DNA of 64,000 bases from Rostratula benghalensis (lineage: Eukaryota; Chordata; Aves; Charadriiformes; Rostratulidae): NCBI GenBank assembly GCA_013399305.1, contig VXAI01000039.1, forward strand, positions 3,599,683-3,663,682, in the 5' to 3' direction. A program made the position numbers and the translations under genes. Within the stretch, counting starts at the first letter, position 1. The number at the start of each line of letters is the position of its first letter. This document shows, piece by piece, positions 1-12,280 of this stretch. The notes under the pieces are model-generated. The model was not told the DNA's origin. It was given only the letters and a program-made list of their open reading frames with translations, and did no database searches.

Positions 1-3000
1 AAAACGGATATAAGAGTAGTATTTTCAGTATGTATATCTTCTTTCTTTAGTGACTCCCTCTATTGCTGCATACTTACCTCCCTTGGTACATTTTGATGTC
101 CTGTTCTGAGTCATGGATTTATTTTTTCTGAATAATCTCACGCACAATTGTTCAGATTGTTTATGAGCCTTCCACATTTTTGTCCCAGACAGCGTAGCTG
201 CTAATGTGTGAAGGAAAGACTCAAAGGGATAGACCTGTGATTTGTTTGAGGCTGAAAGGAAAATAAAAGTTAAATTTATTGTGTTAACTTATTGTTTTGC
301 CATGGTTGTCCAATTAATCCCGTGATAAAAAGGAATAAATTGAATGTCATGAGTGCAACTGTGACTACATCTTGGATAATGAGAAAATCCTGTGACAAAA
401 AAGCTAACCTATTCACTCCCACGCATAATATTACTTGTGAATTTTATTTATTTATTTATTTTCTTTTTCACTCTTATAATCTCTCTTATAATAATTTCAT
501 ATGGAAATCTTGTTGAGACTGGTAGGTTTTGTAACAATGACTATATTTTACTCTCTATTGCAGTTTCATCCAGAATACTTCACTTTGTGGAAATAAGATA
601 CCTTTGAAAAGTAGACACCTCTGGAAATGAGGACAGGAGCCAGTATAATGATAAAAATGCTAGGCAGTGGTAAAGAGCAAACCATTATTGTTAATAAAGG
701 TGCAACTGGATCATCAATGTTCATGCAAAAAATAGAAAACGATTATTTTTTATTACTCCTATTTTATTATTTGTTGTATTATCGTATGTTCTCATTCTGC
801 AAGATTTAGTCACAATTGCATTCATGACATTAATGAATATTTGAAGTGGTGGAATCACTGAGAACATTTGAACCTGTGGTGCCAGACAGTCTAAACTTGC
901 TGAATTAAGATATCCCTTTCCTGATTTCTTTCTCGTTTTATGCAGTGTCATTTTTAGATTTATATAGACATTCCTGTCTTTTGTGTTAGGATGTTTAGCA
1001 GCTACTGGGGTGATTTTTGGCAGTGTGGTTGTAGTTGTCAATTTGCCATCTTTCTTTTAACTCCAATTGAATAATCCACCTTTCTGATGTTTATCTCAGG
1101 TAAATCTTTTTATATGTATCTTTTTGGGGTTTTATGAAGTAGGCAATTTTTTTTCCTTAATTCTCCTAATGTTGGTTATTTTTTTTACCTTTGCCATAAA
1201 AAGGTTTTGTTCCAAAAATACACAAAAATCAGTCATGCTCTAATCCCCTTCCTAAGTAAAAGAATATAAGATATATATATAGACAGACTGATCAAAGAAC
1301 TCAGATTAGGCTGGTTGAAGGGGAAATTCACACATTCTGTGATTGTGGGATAAAAGGAAACAAACAAAAGCTACCATATGACACAATCTTATTATATATT
1401 TAAAATAATTATTGGTAACTCAGTTTTCAAAATGTATCCGCTCAGCAGAAAGGTAAACATCTAGTGAGCTAATATTTAATCATTTGAGCCTAAGCAGATT
1501 GGGACACTGCTCCTATAGGTCTGAACCTCAGCTGTGTAGAGACATGCATTTGAATTAACTACGTTCATCTACAGTTGTGGGAGAGAGGAGGACACTTTCA
1601 AGGGTAATTTATCTCAGCTAGTTTAGATGGGTGGCTTTGGAGGAGAGGGTTCACAGTCCAAATGACGGAGGGTGAGCATGCTACAGTGTTCTAGAAGAGC
1701 TAGAGTGCTGCTGATGATCAGGGCATTCAAACACATCCAGGTTTAGACAGATGAATGATTCCCTGTGCGGAATATCAGAGAAACAAAGTGAGTACCTAGT
1801 TGCTCAAGGGACAAAGCAGAAGACTTCTAAATGGAACCACCTGTCCATTGAGAATCTTGTCAGTGTTTTAGCACAACCTGTGTATCACATATCTTAGGGT
1901 ATAAATAGTTATCAAAATATTTCTTTGAGTATGTTTTTGTTATTCTCATAGAAACTAGTATCTAGGATAAAGTTAAATGAAGTGCCTCACAATGACATCT
2001 GTAAAAACCAGGAAGCTGAATGGATGTAACCTAGTAGCTAAACTGGAAGTAATACAGAGATTTCAGCAAATGGTCTGTCTCCTGCACCTCAATAACTTTG
2101 GTGTGTAGCTGTTGACTTTGAAGGAAATGCTTATCTGTTACAGTGCTTTGGAGATATACATGCAAGTGAATAGATTTGTTTTCACAAAAGTTCAGCAGTG
2201 GGGATATTTAATAGGATGAAGGCGTTTTCAATTTACCTTGTCTGATTAAGAGTAAGGGTCTGAAGTTTTCTCATCATAAGAAATGGCAGGGGAAGTGGGC
2301 AGTCTCAGAGGATTATTTCTCAGTCTCTCAGATTGGAACTGTTGAATTTAGTAGAAATCAATGCTGATTTTAGGAGTGCTTTAAACCTCTCTTCCATAGC
2401 CTTGTTAAATGTCATTTCTCACATTTGTTAGTGCGGGTGCTTGTGTCTGTGTGTGTCTGTCTCTTGCCCTTACTGTTCAGGGACTATTTTAGCTTGAGCA
2501 GAGGAGAGACACTAAGGGACAGGTGAGCACTAAAACACTGAGTTGTTGTATAAAATAAAAAACAAAGTCTCTCTCAAACATGTTTTGGTCCTAAGCTTTT
2601 TTTATGAAGGTCTCAGTAGTGAGTATGCTTTCAGAGCACATTCAGGACACAACAACATGGATGAGTATATAAATCTTTTGGAGTGATTTACCTCAGCAGC
2701 ATCAGAATTAGAGAAGAATTGCAAATATGTGGGGGCATGGGGAGCAAATACTGTGTTAGACCAGTAGATCCATTTCGGATCACAATGTGTTTAGTCTCAA
2801 CAGTACCTGCTCTCTTGCTACCATGAATGCAACTTTTTTTTTCATTACCTTCTTCACAGATGCATTGGTATTACTGATAGCTGTTTCAATGACAGGAGGT
2901 GACTAAAGTTGGGTTGTCTTACACTGAAATCAGTTACTTTGTGTTATTTTCTCCAAACGTAACTGCATAAAGCAGTAAAATACACTAATTTCTAGGGGAA

Positions 3001-4796
3001 AAATATGTGGTAGACATATTATAGCAAGGGGCACTTAAAATTTTAGACTATGAAAACCAGTGACAAAGCAATACTGATTTAACTGGGAAAAGTAACAAGC
3101 TGAAGTAATAAATCATCACTTTTAAAATAAGTTGATTGCTGAAGATGAGATCTGGAAGACTGATACAGGAAACTATAAAAGAGATTATAATAAAATGGTA
3201 CAACTTCCTAGGAAGAGTTAAAAAGTAATTCACTCAGGAGAGACTGGCTGTAATAAGTACTTAACCCAGCAAACGCTTGCACATTGGAAACAATCATAGC
3301 AGATAAAGAGGCTGGAGATAAGGAGTCTTCACAATCTTTGTTGTTACTGAGAATTGGCAATAGGAGAGCCTTGTGATGTTTCATTTCAGTATGGGTGAGT
3401 TTTAGGCACTGTGGCTTATAGGAGGTAAGATGCTATTTTCAAAATCTGAAGAACAATATTTTCAAAGTTTTTACTGAATTTTTATGAAAATTCATCAACA
3501 TTTTTTTTAGAGATTTTATTAATTCAATCAATTTCAGTTTTATTCTGCTCATTCATGGAGAAATATGATTGTTATTCAATATCCAGAGCAACCTAATGTG
3601 CAAACTAAGTGGAGTACAGTGTCCTGAAATGAGTGCACATACATTCTAGTCAGATGATGACAGTGACATCTATATCTATTATCCAGATTTTCATGATTTT
3701 ATCTTTTAATCTTTGTATCTTTTTCTTTGCTTTAGTTACAACAAAGTTGCAACAAAGTTTGCCTCTTCAAAGAAACTTCTTTGGTTTTGACCTTCGATCT
3801 ACTCAGAAAAGGATGTTGCATTACTCACTTAAAGGCAAAGTTTTTAGGAAGAGAAGCTTTATTTTCAAAATATAAGCTCTTTTGGTGTGTTCAGGGAAGC
3901 AAAAATCTCTGAGAGATTTGCCACTTTTCTTTATCCCCCTTTCTGTTGTGGCAGTTTTAGAGATACTAAATTATTTCATTTCTTTTTAGTGGACTTCATA
4001 GTGAAAAACAGCTCTGGCTGAGGACAATGTAATGCTGGCATAACTGCATGCCGTATTTTTCCACTTTGCATCGTAAGAGAAGGAATAAAATTTATAATGT
4101 TTATCAGGCACTGGGTAGAGTGCCAAATCCCAGACAAGGTTTTTGTGAAGTCTGCACGTGCCAGAAAGGTAATGGATTGGTAGTAAACCATCATGCCAGG
4201 GGAAAATAGTGGCCTGCCATGAAAGTCCCAAAAGGAAAAAGAAAAGCTGTAACATAAGAAGCCTATTGCCAAAAAGCAATGAGATCAAGTAAATGAGTGC
4301 AGCTGCCAAGTAACAATGTGAGTGACATTTTTACAGTTGTGAGCCTGTTTCTCTAATTCTGACTTTTCCAATTGAATAATAATGCACTAATGCTAATTCC
4401 TCCAGTGAGGCATACTGAGCTGCTCTCTTCCAGTAGTTGCTATGATCACTGAATAGGAGCTATAGGCAATGACATGAAGATGAGACTTCCCTCAGCAGAG
4501 TCACTCACAGGTTGGGTAAAACACAAAAGTTGTATGGAAAAGGCAATGTTAATGTTCCTTCCTTGCATAGTTCCTTCATAGAGAGGTATGTTTACCTTCG
4601 TGTTCATCTTTCCGTGACACAATCTATACTTCAAACTTCATATTTCATATTTGTTTACCTTGCCACAGAATCAGTGCTGATCCTGCTGCCAAAGTGATTG
4701 CTGTTTTGTGACTTGAAAGAAAAAACATGGTTTTATGGCTGATATTCCACGCTACTACAGTAAAGAAAATTGGAAAGACACACACTCCTAGACACT

Positions 4797-4812
4797 TAAT
4801 ATTGCAATATTA
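4797..4812. repeat. 16-bp perfect palindrome around ATTGCAAT
   Basis: The sequence taatattgcaatatta is its own reverse complement. The centre resembles a C/EBP-type half-site pair (ATTGCAAT). It lies in an AT-rich stretch, so a chance palindrome is quite possible. Confidence 0.6.
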
Positions 4813-7800
4813 TTTATTTTTAGTTCTATTTTGGTTCACTTTGGTCACTTTTTCTGGGCTTATTTTTATATGTTTGTTAAAATAATATCAACTATTACTA
4901 TGCTTTAACAATATTTTAGAAACTGTTTGATTAAAAATTGCACTTAAAAACTACTCTTTGTTCACTGCATTCTACAAATGTTGCAAACATAGAGACAACC
5001 ATTTATTAAAAGAATAGAGAATTTTAAAAGTTATTCTGTATCTCAACAGCCAGAAAATTCCATGTGTAGGACTCTGTATTGAACTCAAGACACAATCTAG
5101 ATTTCCTGTTCTACTAAATATCTCCAATACATTCCTGAATATATTGCTTAGTTTGTGTTACACTTAAGCTTGGCTCAGCAGCATTCACATACCTCACAAG
5201 ACTGTAGCAAGGAAAAACTGCAATAAAGGCTGTGAAGGGCTCAGCTGTACGATTATAGACACAGTACAGCCATCCTCTATAGAATCTTACAGGTCTAATG
5301 GTGTGGTAAGGAGAGAGGTTGCTTAATAAAGCAAATTAGTGAAAAAAATATAGATAGCATAGGCTGCAGAAGTTTTAATACTCATTAAGAGTATGCAAAC
5401 AGTATAAAAGGGAGTTGAAGGTTTATAAAAATGAGTTTAATCAATAGATGATGAGATTAGGCTGTGTACCTCATTAGCTATCCCAGCTGGTATTCAAGTT
5501 GCTGGTTGCAGAGGCACAACTGGATATCAAGTGAAATAAATGGTTGTATGTTGGTTTTAACAATAGATGGTTAAACCATTAAACCAGTTGGTTTACCAAT
5601 GAATGATAAGAGTTTCAAAATTAGCATAGAAAAAACCAGTTAATTAATATTTAACCAGATAATGCAGTATGTCTTTGCTGTAAGTGGTAGAAACTTGCTA
5701 CATACTACTAAAGGTGCTGAGTTGAACTTTCAGTCCTTAGATGTCATTCTACATGTATTAGGGGTCATTTTACGTGTATACATAACAGCTGAAGGAGTTC
5801 AGCTCTGCTACTTTCCCTCCTCCAAAGGCAGAGAGAAAGGAAGGTTTCCTGTTTGCTTACTGACCTTCCTTTGCATGCCTTGACCTTCCTTGCATTCACC
5901 AAATTAAGCTACTTTTTAAAACTCTCCTGGAAACTGGTGCTGCTATACCTTGTGCTGAGATTTCCAAATAATAAATATTCTAACATTGTTCTCTGCAAAG
6001 TCATTTTTCTGTTGAGTATATTGTAATCACTTCTGCGATCTGCTCACAGTCATTCTTAGATAAGCCTCAGTACTTAGTAAGGATTTCCAGTGAATATTTT
6101 TGACTCTAGATATTGCGGTAAAACTTCTGCTCTAGGTTACTTTTTCATTGTTGTTGCTTTTAATTATACTCTTGCTTCTTTTTCACTTTGACTGGATAAA
6201 ACTATTTTCTATTATTTTTTTCTTGTATTTTAAAATAAATATACGATAATAAAGTAATTCATAATGTAATTTATTATGTAATGTATTGATAAAATATTAG
6301 TGATGTTTACTCCTAAAAATCAACTTTACTCTTACAATGTATAACAGTGAATTCACACGAAAAAAATCTTAAATAGTAGTGGTATGTTTTTCTGATAAAT
6401 TAGTTATCGCCCTAGCCTTACCTTAACTTACTGCATTATCTTAGCTGTTTCTATAGTCTGAAAATCTCTTGTTTCAGATTCCATGTTTATTTTTGAAATA
6501 ACAAAACATTCCCTACAATCTCTTTGGTTTTGCTATAAACTGAAATAAAAGAACACCTGGCATTTAATAAGTGAACCATGGTCCTCACAAAAACTCAGTA
6601 AATTTGCAGTATTGTATTGTGAAATGTGAGAAAAATGTGAAAGTAATTTTTAAAGTTCACTGGCTCAAAACTGCTTAACTTCATTTTCTCATACATTTAG
6701 GAACCAGAAATGGTGGGGAAAAAAACAATACCACAGTTTAAAAAGATGTGAAGGGTTAAAGAATTTTTCATTGACTGTGTTCTCTAAACTCAGGTGCCAG
6801 AGGTTAATGGTGATTGCTGCTATTTTAGGCTGCAGGATTGGGTTAGTTTGTTCCGGCTAAGTCCTGGGAGATTTTTCCCCTTGGTCTCCTCTTTTATACC
6901 ACTTCTTGGATTAGAGAAGTGAAGAGATGTGGTATCAGAATGTTTCCAGCTGAAAAGTTGTAAGTTTGATTTATTTACTTAGGTTGGGTGGTAGTGGCAG
7001 CTTGTATTTTTCCGAGGAGTCAAAGGGAAGAAGGAGCATGTGTTGGAGAGACATCTCAAGACTTGTAATAAAAATGCCATAGGTAAGAAGAAAGGTAAAT
7101 CTAGGTTATACTTGGCAGGTATGTTCTGGAGGAATGTGACTTTGTGTTTTGGTGTGTGTTGTGCTCAAGCATTGGCAGTACTGTAAATAGTTGGAGTAGT
7201 GGAGCTTGGCTGGGACATAGGAATCCTAGCTTTTGCATGTGTCCCGCTCTGGCTTACAAAAACCTTCACATATTTTTGGATTTGTGAAACCATGTTCTTC
7301 TGATTCAAATTCTGCTTTCTGTCAAAATTATTAGGGATAGAGGATACAAATTGTGAAGAGCTATCCCCATACTAGATACAACTTGTTTTAACACAACAAT
7401 TCCTTTGTTCTTGTATAAGCTGTGTCTCTTTGCCAACATGTGATGGTGTAATTCTATAATTAACGAAGGTTTTGCCTTGGTTTTTTTTTTTCTATAGAGT
7501 ATTCTAAAGCTTCCCTTTCTGTTGCATGGGGTGTGTTAGCTTGTTGTGTTCAAACAAATAATTTCCTTGATGCCTTCCTTGCTGTACCATGAAGTGATTG
7601 CTTTCTTCCCACTTGCATGTACACAATTTGAAAAGAAACTATGAGTAGGTGAGAGCTAACAAGATTATTTTGGTACTACCATAACGCTTTTTCTGTACAA
7701 AAGGCACATTTTTATTTATGCCATTGGCAGTGGTGTTAAAGAAATCTGATAGGTGTTTTTATCAGGTCAAACAGGAATGTTCCTTTGAAGCTGTGTTGCT

Positions 7801-9031
7801 CTTCAGTAGACATACACCTATTGCACAGCCTGAAGAATGAGATTTAAACTAAATGCACACAAAAATGGTGTAGTCTACATGAAGCTGTGTCTAAGATGTT
7901 TCTTTTCCTTTTCTGCCTTCAGTCTTTTATTAACAGTATCTTATTGTTGGTGATTGAGAATATAGTGATGGCATTATAATTGGAAGATAAAGTTACATTA
8001 GCTCCAGCTGCATTTTAATTATGCCATTTGGATCTAGATGCAGGAATAAGTTTGCCTCTAATGATATTTATTTTCTTGGGTTTTTTCTTTCCCCTTCCAA
8101 CATTCTAGTTTTTTTTTTACTTTTGTGCTCTCCTTTGAATTTTCTCAATAGTTTGTGCATTTGAGGTATCAAAGAGGAAAAACTCCTTAAAGAAAGGAGG
8201 AGAGGCATCTGACTGGGCTGTTCTGTGCTTGCATCTGAAAAGCTGATGAGAAGTTGTCTTCTGATAGGACTGAACTGAAGGTGGGTGTGGGGATTTGGAG
8301 TTGTCTCTCTACATAATTTGCCTAATGATTTTGCATAGTACAAATATTGCACTACTTAGTTTATCCTCCTTTGCTCTATTGAACTTCATGGATGAAATCT
8401 CATGGTTCCAGTGGAACTGATTTAGAAAAATTTTAGACCACTCTTTTTTTTATTTTACCTGGAAATTTTTGAAATGGTGAAGTAACAGGGAAAGTTGAGG
8501 CAAAAGAAAATCTGTTCGGGCTGGAAAATCTCCAGCAGAAAATCACCATTCTTTTATTCTAATTTTCATTTCTTCTACAGTGTAAATCATATGCTTCATT
8601 GTGAGTTTTGCTGTTTGGTAAACCTTTTGTGTCCCCCAGTAAATCCTTACCAATAGAAAAAAACAAAGATGAAGAATACACTTCCTAATCTATTAATCTC
8701 TGAAATCAGTGAGAAGCCTGATTGTTAGATGAGATTTCTTGTAATCTGTGAAATATACTTTGTGACTCAGTAAATCTAGCCAAAATCACTGCAACACTTC
8801 TCAAGACATAATCACAGGGGTTTCTAAGCCATCTAAAATAAATAGGTTTCCTTTAACGTCTTTTAAGAGGCATTAAAAACTGTAATTATCATATTCAAGG
8901 GAAAGCAATGAGAGCTTAAAAAGCACAGGGAATGGTGTCTTCTAATTTCTTTGTATGCCATAATGATCTGACAGAATTTGAGTAGCTGGTAAGTGAAGGC
9001 ACCTGCTAAAAATTCCCCCTTCTTAATGTAA

Positions 9032-9053
9032 TTTTTTTTTTTTTTTTTTTTTT
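9032..9053. repeat. Poly(T) tract, 22 T
   Basis: Uninterrupted run of 22 T. No retroposed body is visible next to it on either side, so it reads as a homopolymer microsatellite rather than the tail of a minus-strand retrocopy. Confidence 0.9.
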
Positions 9054-9380
9054 CAAAGCTACTCTTTGGTTCTCTGCCAGAGAGCTTTCTCAGTTGGTCT
9101 GGTTTTATTCACTTGAAATCAGACATATTTATTTCATGCATTTTCCGTGTTGAGGTGACGTGGCTTACGGAGTGCTTGCTGAAAACAATGAGGCCCCAGT
9201 CATTAATACTGGCTGAGGCAAGAGCACATTGTAGCCTGGGAATTTAGGATGGAATCTGGAAGTAGTTTCAGACATCCTTCACAATTTAATGATCTTAATT
9301 TGCAAAGTAATCTCAAGGTTCTGTGATGGGTATATACTATTCTTGGAGGTGGTATTTACTATGTCATTTTAGGAGTGAGC

Positions 9381-9511
9381 GTCTCTGTCTCTGGAGACAT
9401 TCAAAACCCACCTGGACATGTTCTTATGCAACCTGCTCTAGGTGGACCTGCTCTGGCAGGGGGATTGGACTAGATGATCTCCAGAGGTCCCTTCCAATTC
9501 CATGTCATTCT
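9381..9511 (+). mobile_element. CR1: CR1 LINE 3' end (5'-truncated)
   Basis: The stretch reads like the last ~130 bp of avian CR1: gacattcaaaacccacctgg, then a segment with ctgctctggcaggggg, then gactagatgatctccagagg and a terminal cattctag that matches the CR1 3' octamer (ATTCTATG type). Only the end of the reverse-transcriptase frame and the short 3' UTR remain. CR1 copies are normally 5'-truncated and lack target-site duplications, which fits. The upstream edge is approximate. Confidence 0.93.
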
Positions 9512-9970
9512 AGTTAGTGACCTCAAAGTCACTTGAGTTAAAAATCTTTTATGTATGGATTTGGATTTTTTGGTTCTCCAGAAGATGTCTTAGACTGCAA
9601 AGACTTTCTGGACTACCTGACTACTTGTTCTGGGCACATGATGAAAGACTGGATAATTCGGGTTTATTCTCACTTCATGAGGCATTATATATTAACTAGC
9701 GTTGCTGCTCTGTGTTATGGAGGGGAAACAATACCCAGTATCTGGTCGCTAAGAACAGTAACCAGGTTTTGGACAGCAGGAAATGTTTTTAGAGATCATG
9801 TTGGACTAAGACTTAATTACTGTGTGCTTTTTTAGTAGTCGTGTGGGAAGCATGTTATAATAGCTCATCAAGACTGCTTTGAGCTGTTTTAATTTAGAGA
9901 ATAAAAAAACCCCAAAACTATTGAAGGGGAAAGTAGTCTAACAGCAAAGAAAGAAAACAGCCAACTTTTT
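9512..9970 (+). other. Spacer with an unassigned 94-codon open frame
   Basis: Between a CR1 end and an LTR lies an open frame at 9551-9835 (+). Its product contains segments such as GSPEDVLDCKDFLDYL and has a fairly protein-like composition. I recognise no domain or family, and no clear flanking splice sites or promoter are visible. It may be an exon relic, an old element between the two transposons, or chance. Confidence 0.2.
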
Positions 9971-11003
9971 TGGTGTAGTGGGCTGACCTTGGCTGGATGC
10001 CAGGTGCCCACCAAATCCATTCTGTCAGTTCCCTCTTCAGCTGGACAGGGGAGAGAAAATATAATGAAAGGTTTGTGAGTTGATATGAAAACAAGGAGAT
10101 CACTCAGGAATTACCATCATGGGCAAAGCAGACTTCATATGGGAAAAATTAATTTAATTTATTGCTAATCAAATCGGACTAGGGTGATGAGATATAAACC
10201 CAAATCTTAAAACACATTTCTCCCACACCTCCCTTCTTCCCAAACTCAACTTCTCTCCCAGTTTCTATACCTTCTGCCCATGAGGGGTGCAGCGGGGTAG
10301 GGAATGTAGGTTGTGGTCAGTTTACCACATCTCTGCCACTCCTTTGTCCTCACACTCTTCCTCTACTCCAGCTTGGTGTCCCTCCCGTGGGAGACAATCC
10401 TCCACAAATTTCTCCAATGTGAGTCCTTCCCACAGGCTGTAGATCTTCACAAACTGCTCCAGTGTGGGTCTCACATGGGGTCATGAGTCCTGCCAGAAAA
10501 CCTGCTCTAATGTGGGCTCCTCTCTCCATGGATCCACAGGTCCCACCAGGACCCTGCTCCATCACGGGCTCTCTGGGGTCACAGTTTCCTTTAGGCATCC
10601 ACCTCCAACACGGGCTCTTCCAAAGGCTGCAGGTGGATACGTGCTCCAGCATTACCCTCCATGGGCTGCAAGGGGACAACATACTTCACCATGGACTGCA
10701 CAGGAATCTCTGTTCAAGCATCTTCTCCCCAACCCTCCTTCTTCACTGGCATTGTTGTCTGCAGAGTTGTTTCTCTAGCTCCTCTCTCCTGGTCATTGTT
10801 GTGTAGTAACTTTTCCCCTTCTTAAACACGTTCTCATAGAGGTGCTACCACTGTTGCTGATGGGCTTAGTCTTGGCCAGCAGCGGGTCCATCTTGGAGCA
10901 AGCTAGCATTGGCTCTATCGGACATGGGGGGAAACTTCTAGCAGCTTCTCATAGAACCCCGCCTGTAGCCCTCCAGCTACCAAAACCTTGTCACACAAAC
11001 CCA
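9971..11003 (-). mobile_element. Solo LTR of an avian endogenous retrovirus (copy 1)
   Basis: On the minus strand the unit begins TGGGTTTGTGTGACAAGG and ends in CACTACACCA, the TG...CA termini expected of a retroviral LTR. A ~1-kb relative occurs at 44,351-45,360 in the same orientation. An AATAAA lies near its minus-strand 3' end (10,163-10,158). The middle is GC-richer and consists of degenerate repeats of a ctgctccagcatgggt-type core with cacgggctgcag-type spacers. No gag, pol or env sequence flanks it, so it is a solo LTR. I could not find a clean target-site duplication, so the exact ends are uncertain. Family naming would need a repeat library; I know this pattern as common in bird genomes. 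Open frames through it are not genes. Confidence 0.8.
10158..10163 (-). promoter_or_regulatory. Poly(A) signal AATAAA in LTR copy 1
   Basis: The plus strand reads tttatt, so the minus strand reads AATAAA, about 190 bp before the minus-strand end of the LTR. Copy 2 keeps the same signal at the equivalent place, which supports it as the element's own polyadenylation signal. Confidence 0.6.
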
Positions 11004-11091
11004 TCATGGTCTTATTAAAGTATGCAAAATTGCTAGAACAGTGTAACAGTGTGTGTATGCATATATCTATGTATCTGTATCTAAGAAAAAT

Positions 11092-11350
11092 CCCAGAATC
11101 ATGGAATAATTAGGGTTTTAAGGGATCTCTTAAGGTTATCTAGTTTGACTAGAAGCAGTTGCTCAGAGCTCCATCCAACCTGATCTTGAATGTTTCCAAG
11201 GATGGCACATCTACTGTCTCCCTAGACAACCTGGTCCAGTGTTTCACCAACTTCTTTTTGTCTAGTCTAAATCAATCCTCTTTTAGCTTAAAAGTTTATC
11301 CTCTTCTACCCATTGTCTTATCACAATAAGCCCTGCTTAAAAGTTTGTCC
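11092..11350 (-). mobile_element. CR1: CR1 LINE 3' fragment
   Basis: Reads as the reverse complement of a CR1 3' end. It starts with the terminal motif (cccagaatcatggaata), then a diverged ggatctcttaaggttatcta stretch, ccaacctgatcttgaatgtt and caacctggtccagtgtttcacc. It is more diverged than the copies at 33,113 and 39,059, so probably older. It sits 88 bp from the LTR end. Confidence 0.9.
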
Positions 11351-12280
11351 TACACACTTGCATATGTAAATATATTAACAATAAATTTTCCTCAGACTGA
11401 CAAGGATAGATGTTACTTTTGCTGTTTATTGGAAGGACCAATAAAAGAGCAAGGTTACCTATAACAATCAAATGTAAATACACCATAGAGTTTATTTAGA
11501 AGCTTATAAGACTTTTCTCAAATGACAGGCTTTGGTCAAATACTGCATATGTAGGCGTTTGCATGGAACAGTCTTAAAAATTTTCATGCCTTCTAAATTG
11601 TTTCAGCAGCATGTAAGAACCAACCACTCACACATTTTCTTCTTAAGGTTTTAAAAGAATTTCAACAGCATGAATTGAACTGTCATAACAGCAGTAGATG
11701 TTCTTATAGGACTGCACTTTGCAATAATTTTCCCGTTCTACTATTAGCATGCTAGGCATTGTAAATCTCAGTGGGCTCACTTAGTGAAAATGGAACGTCA
11801 TGAAAACTAAATTCCAGAGCTGTCAAATCAAGACACAGAAGTAATACTAACTCTTGATTCCATGTTATAAAACTCTTGCATAACACCAAAAATGGCACCA
11901 ACTCTTGTGGTTGCTAGATGAAACCATGTCACGGTTCATGCCCAGTTACAGCAAGCAACGTAAGCAGAAAGAGAGATGACGGTTTGTGGAGATCTGAAGC
12001 ACTTCATTTCAGAATTACTAGTTATTATATCAGCAATAGCTGAGATTTAAATCAAAACAATGCAGAGAGCTTGGAAACTGAACTAATCTTGACTGGTGTA
12101 AGTGCCAAGTACGTTGTAACCTTCTGTTTTGCAAGGCATTGCACAGTGATCAGTAAAAAAAATATTGAACCACGAGAATAAATTAAGCATGTTGCTGAAT
12201 ACAGGCTTCATTGATCTGAACCCTAGTAACTTCTGTGCAGAATTGAGAACAGATTTAATGCTGAAGACCTTCTGAGTTGG
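11351..12280. other. Unique spacer, no gene seen
   Basis: AT-rich unique DNA separating two minus-strand CR1 copies. There is no open frame of note, no splice-supported segment and no further repeat. Confidence 0.6.

Larger units (their letters stand above)
1..9380. other. Gene-free AT-rich DNA
   Basis: Unique-looking AT-rich sequence. Open frames are short, mostly under 110 codons, low in complexity and not supported by splice signals or any family I recognise. I see no CR1, LTR or RNA gene. A few strong acceptor-like strings occur (for example, ending at about 2861), but none is followed by a convincing coding stretch. The part from about 8,800 to 9,310 has many homeodomain-type ATTA/TAAT cores and moderate complexity and could be a non-coding regulatory block; that is only an impression. 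Confidence 0.7.

Noticed and set aside
3976..4309. Two overlapping minus-strand frames of 98 and 107 codons, rich in F, L and S
   Set aside because: Two frames are open in the same DNA with biased composition and no splice sites; this is typical of chance in T-rich sequence.
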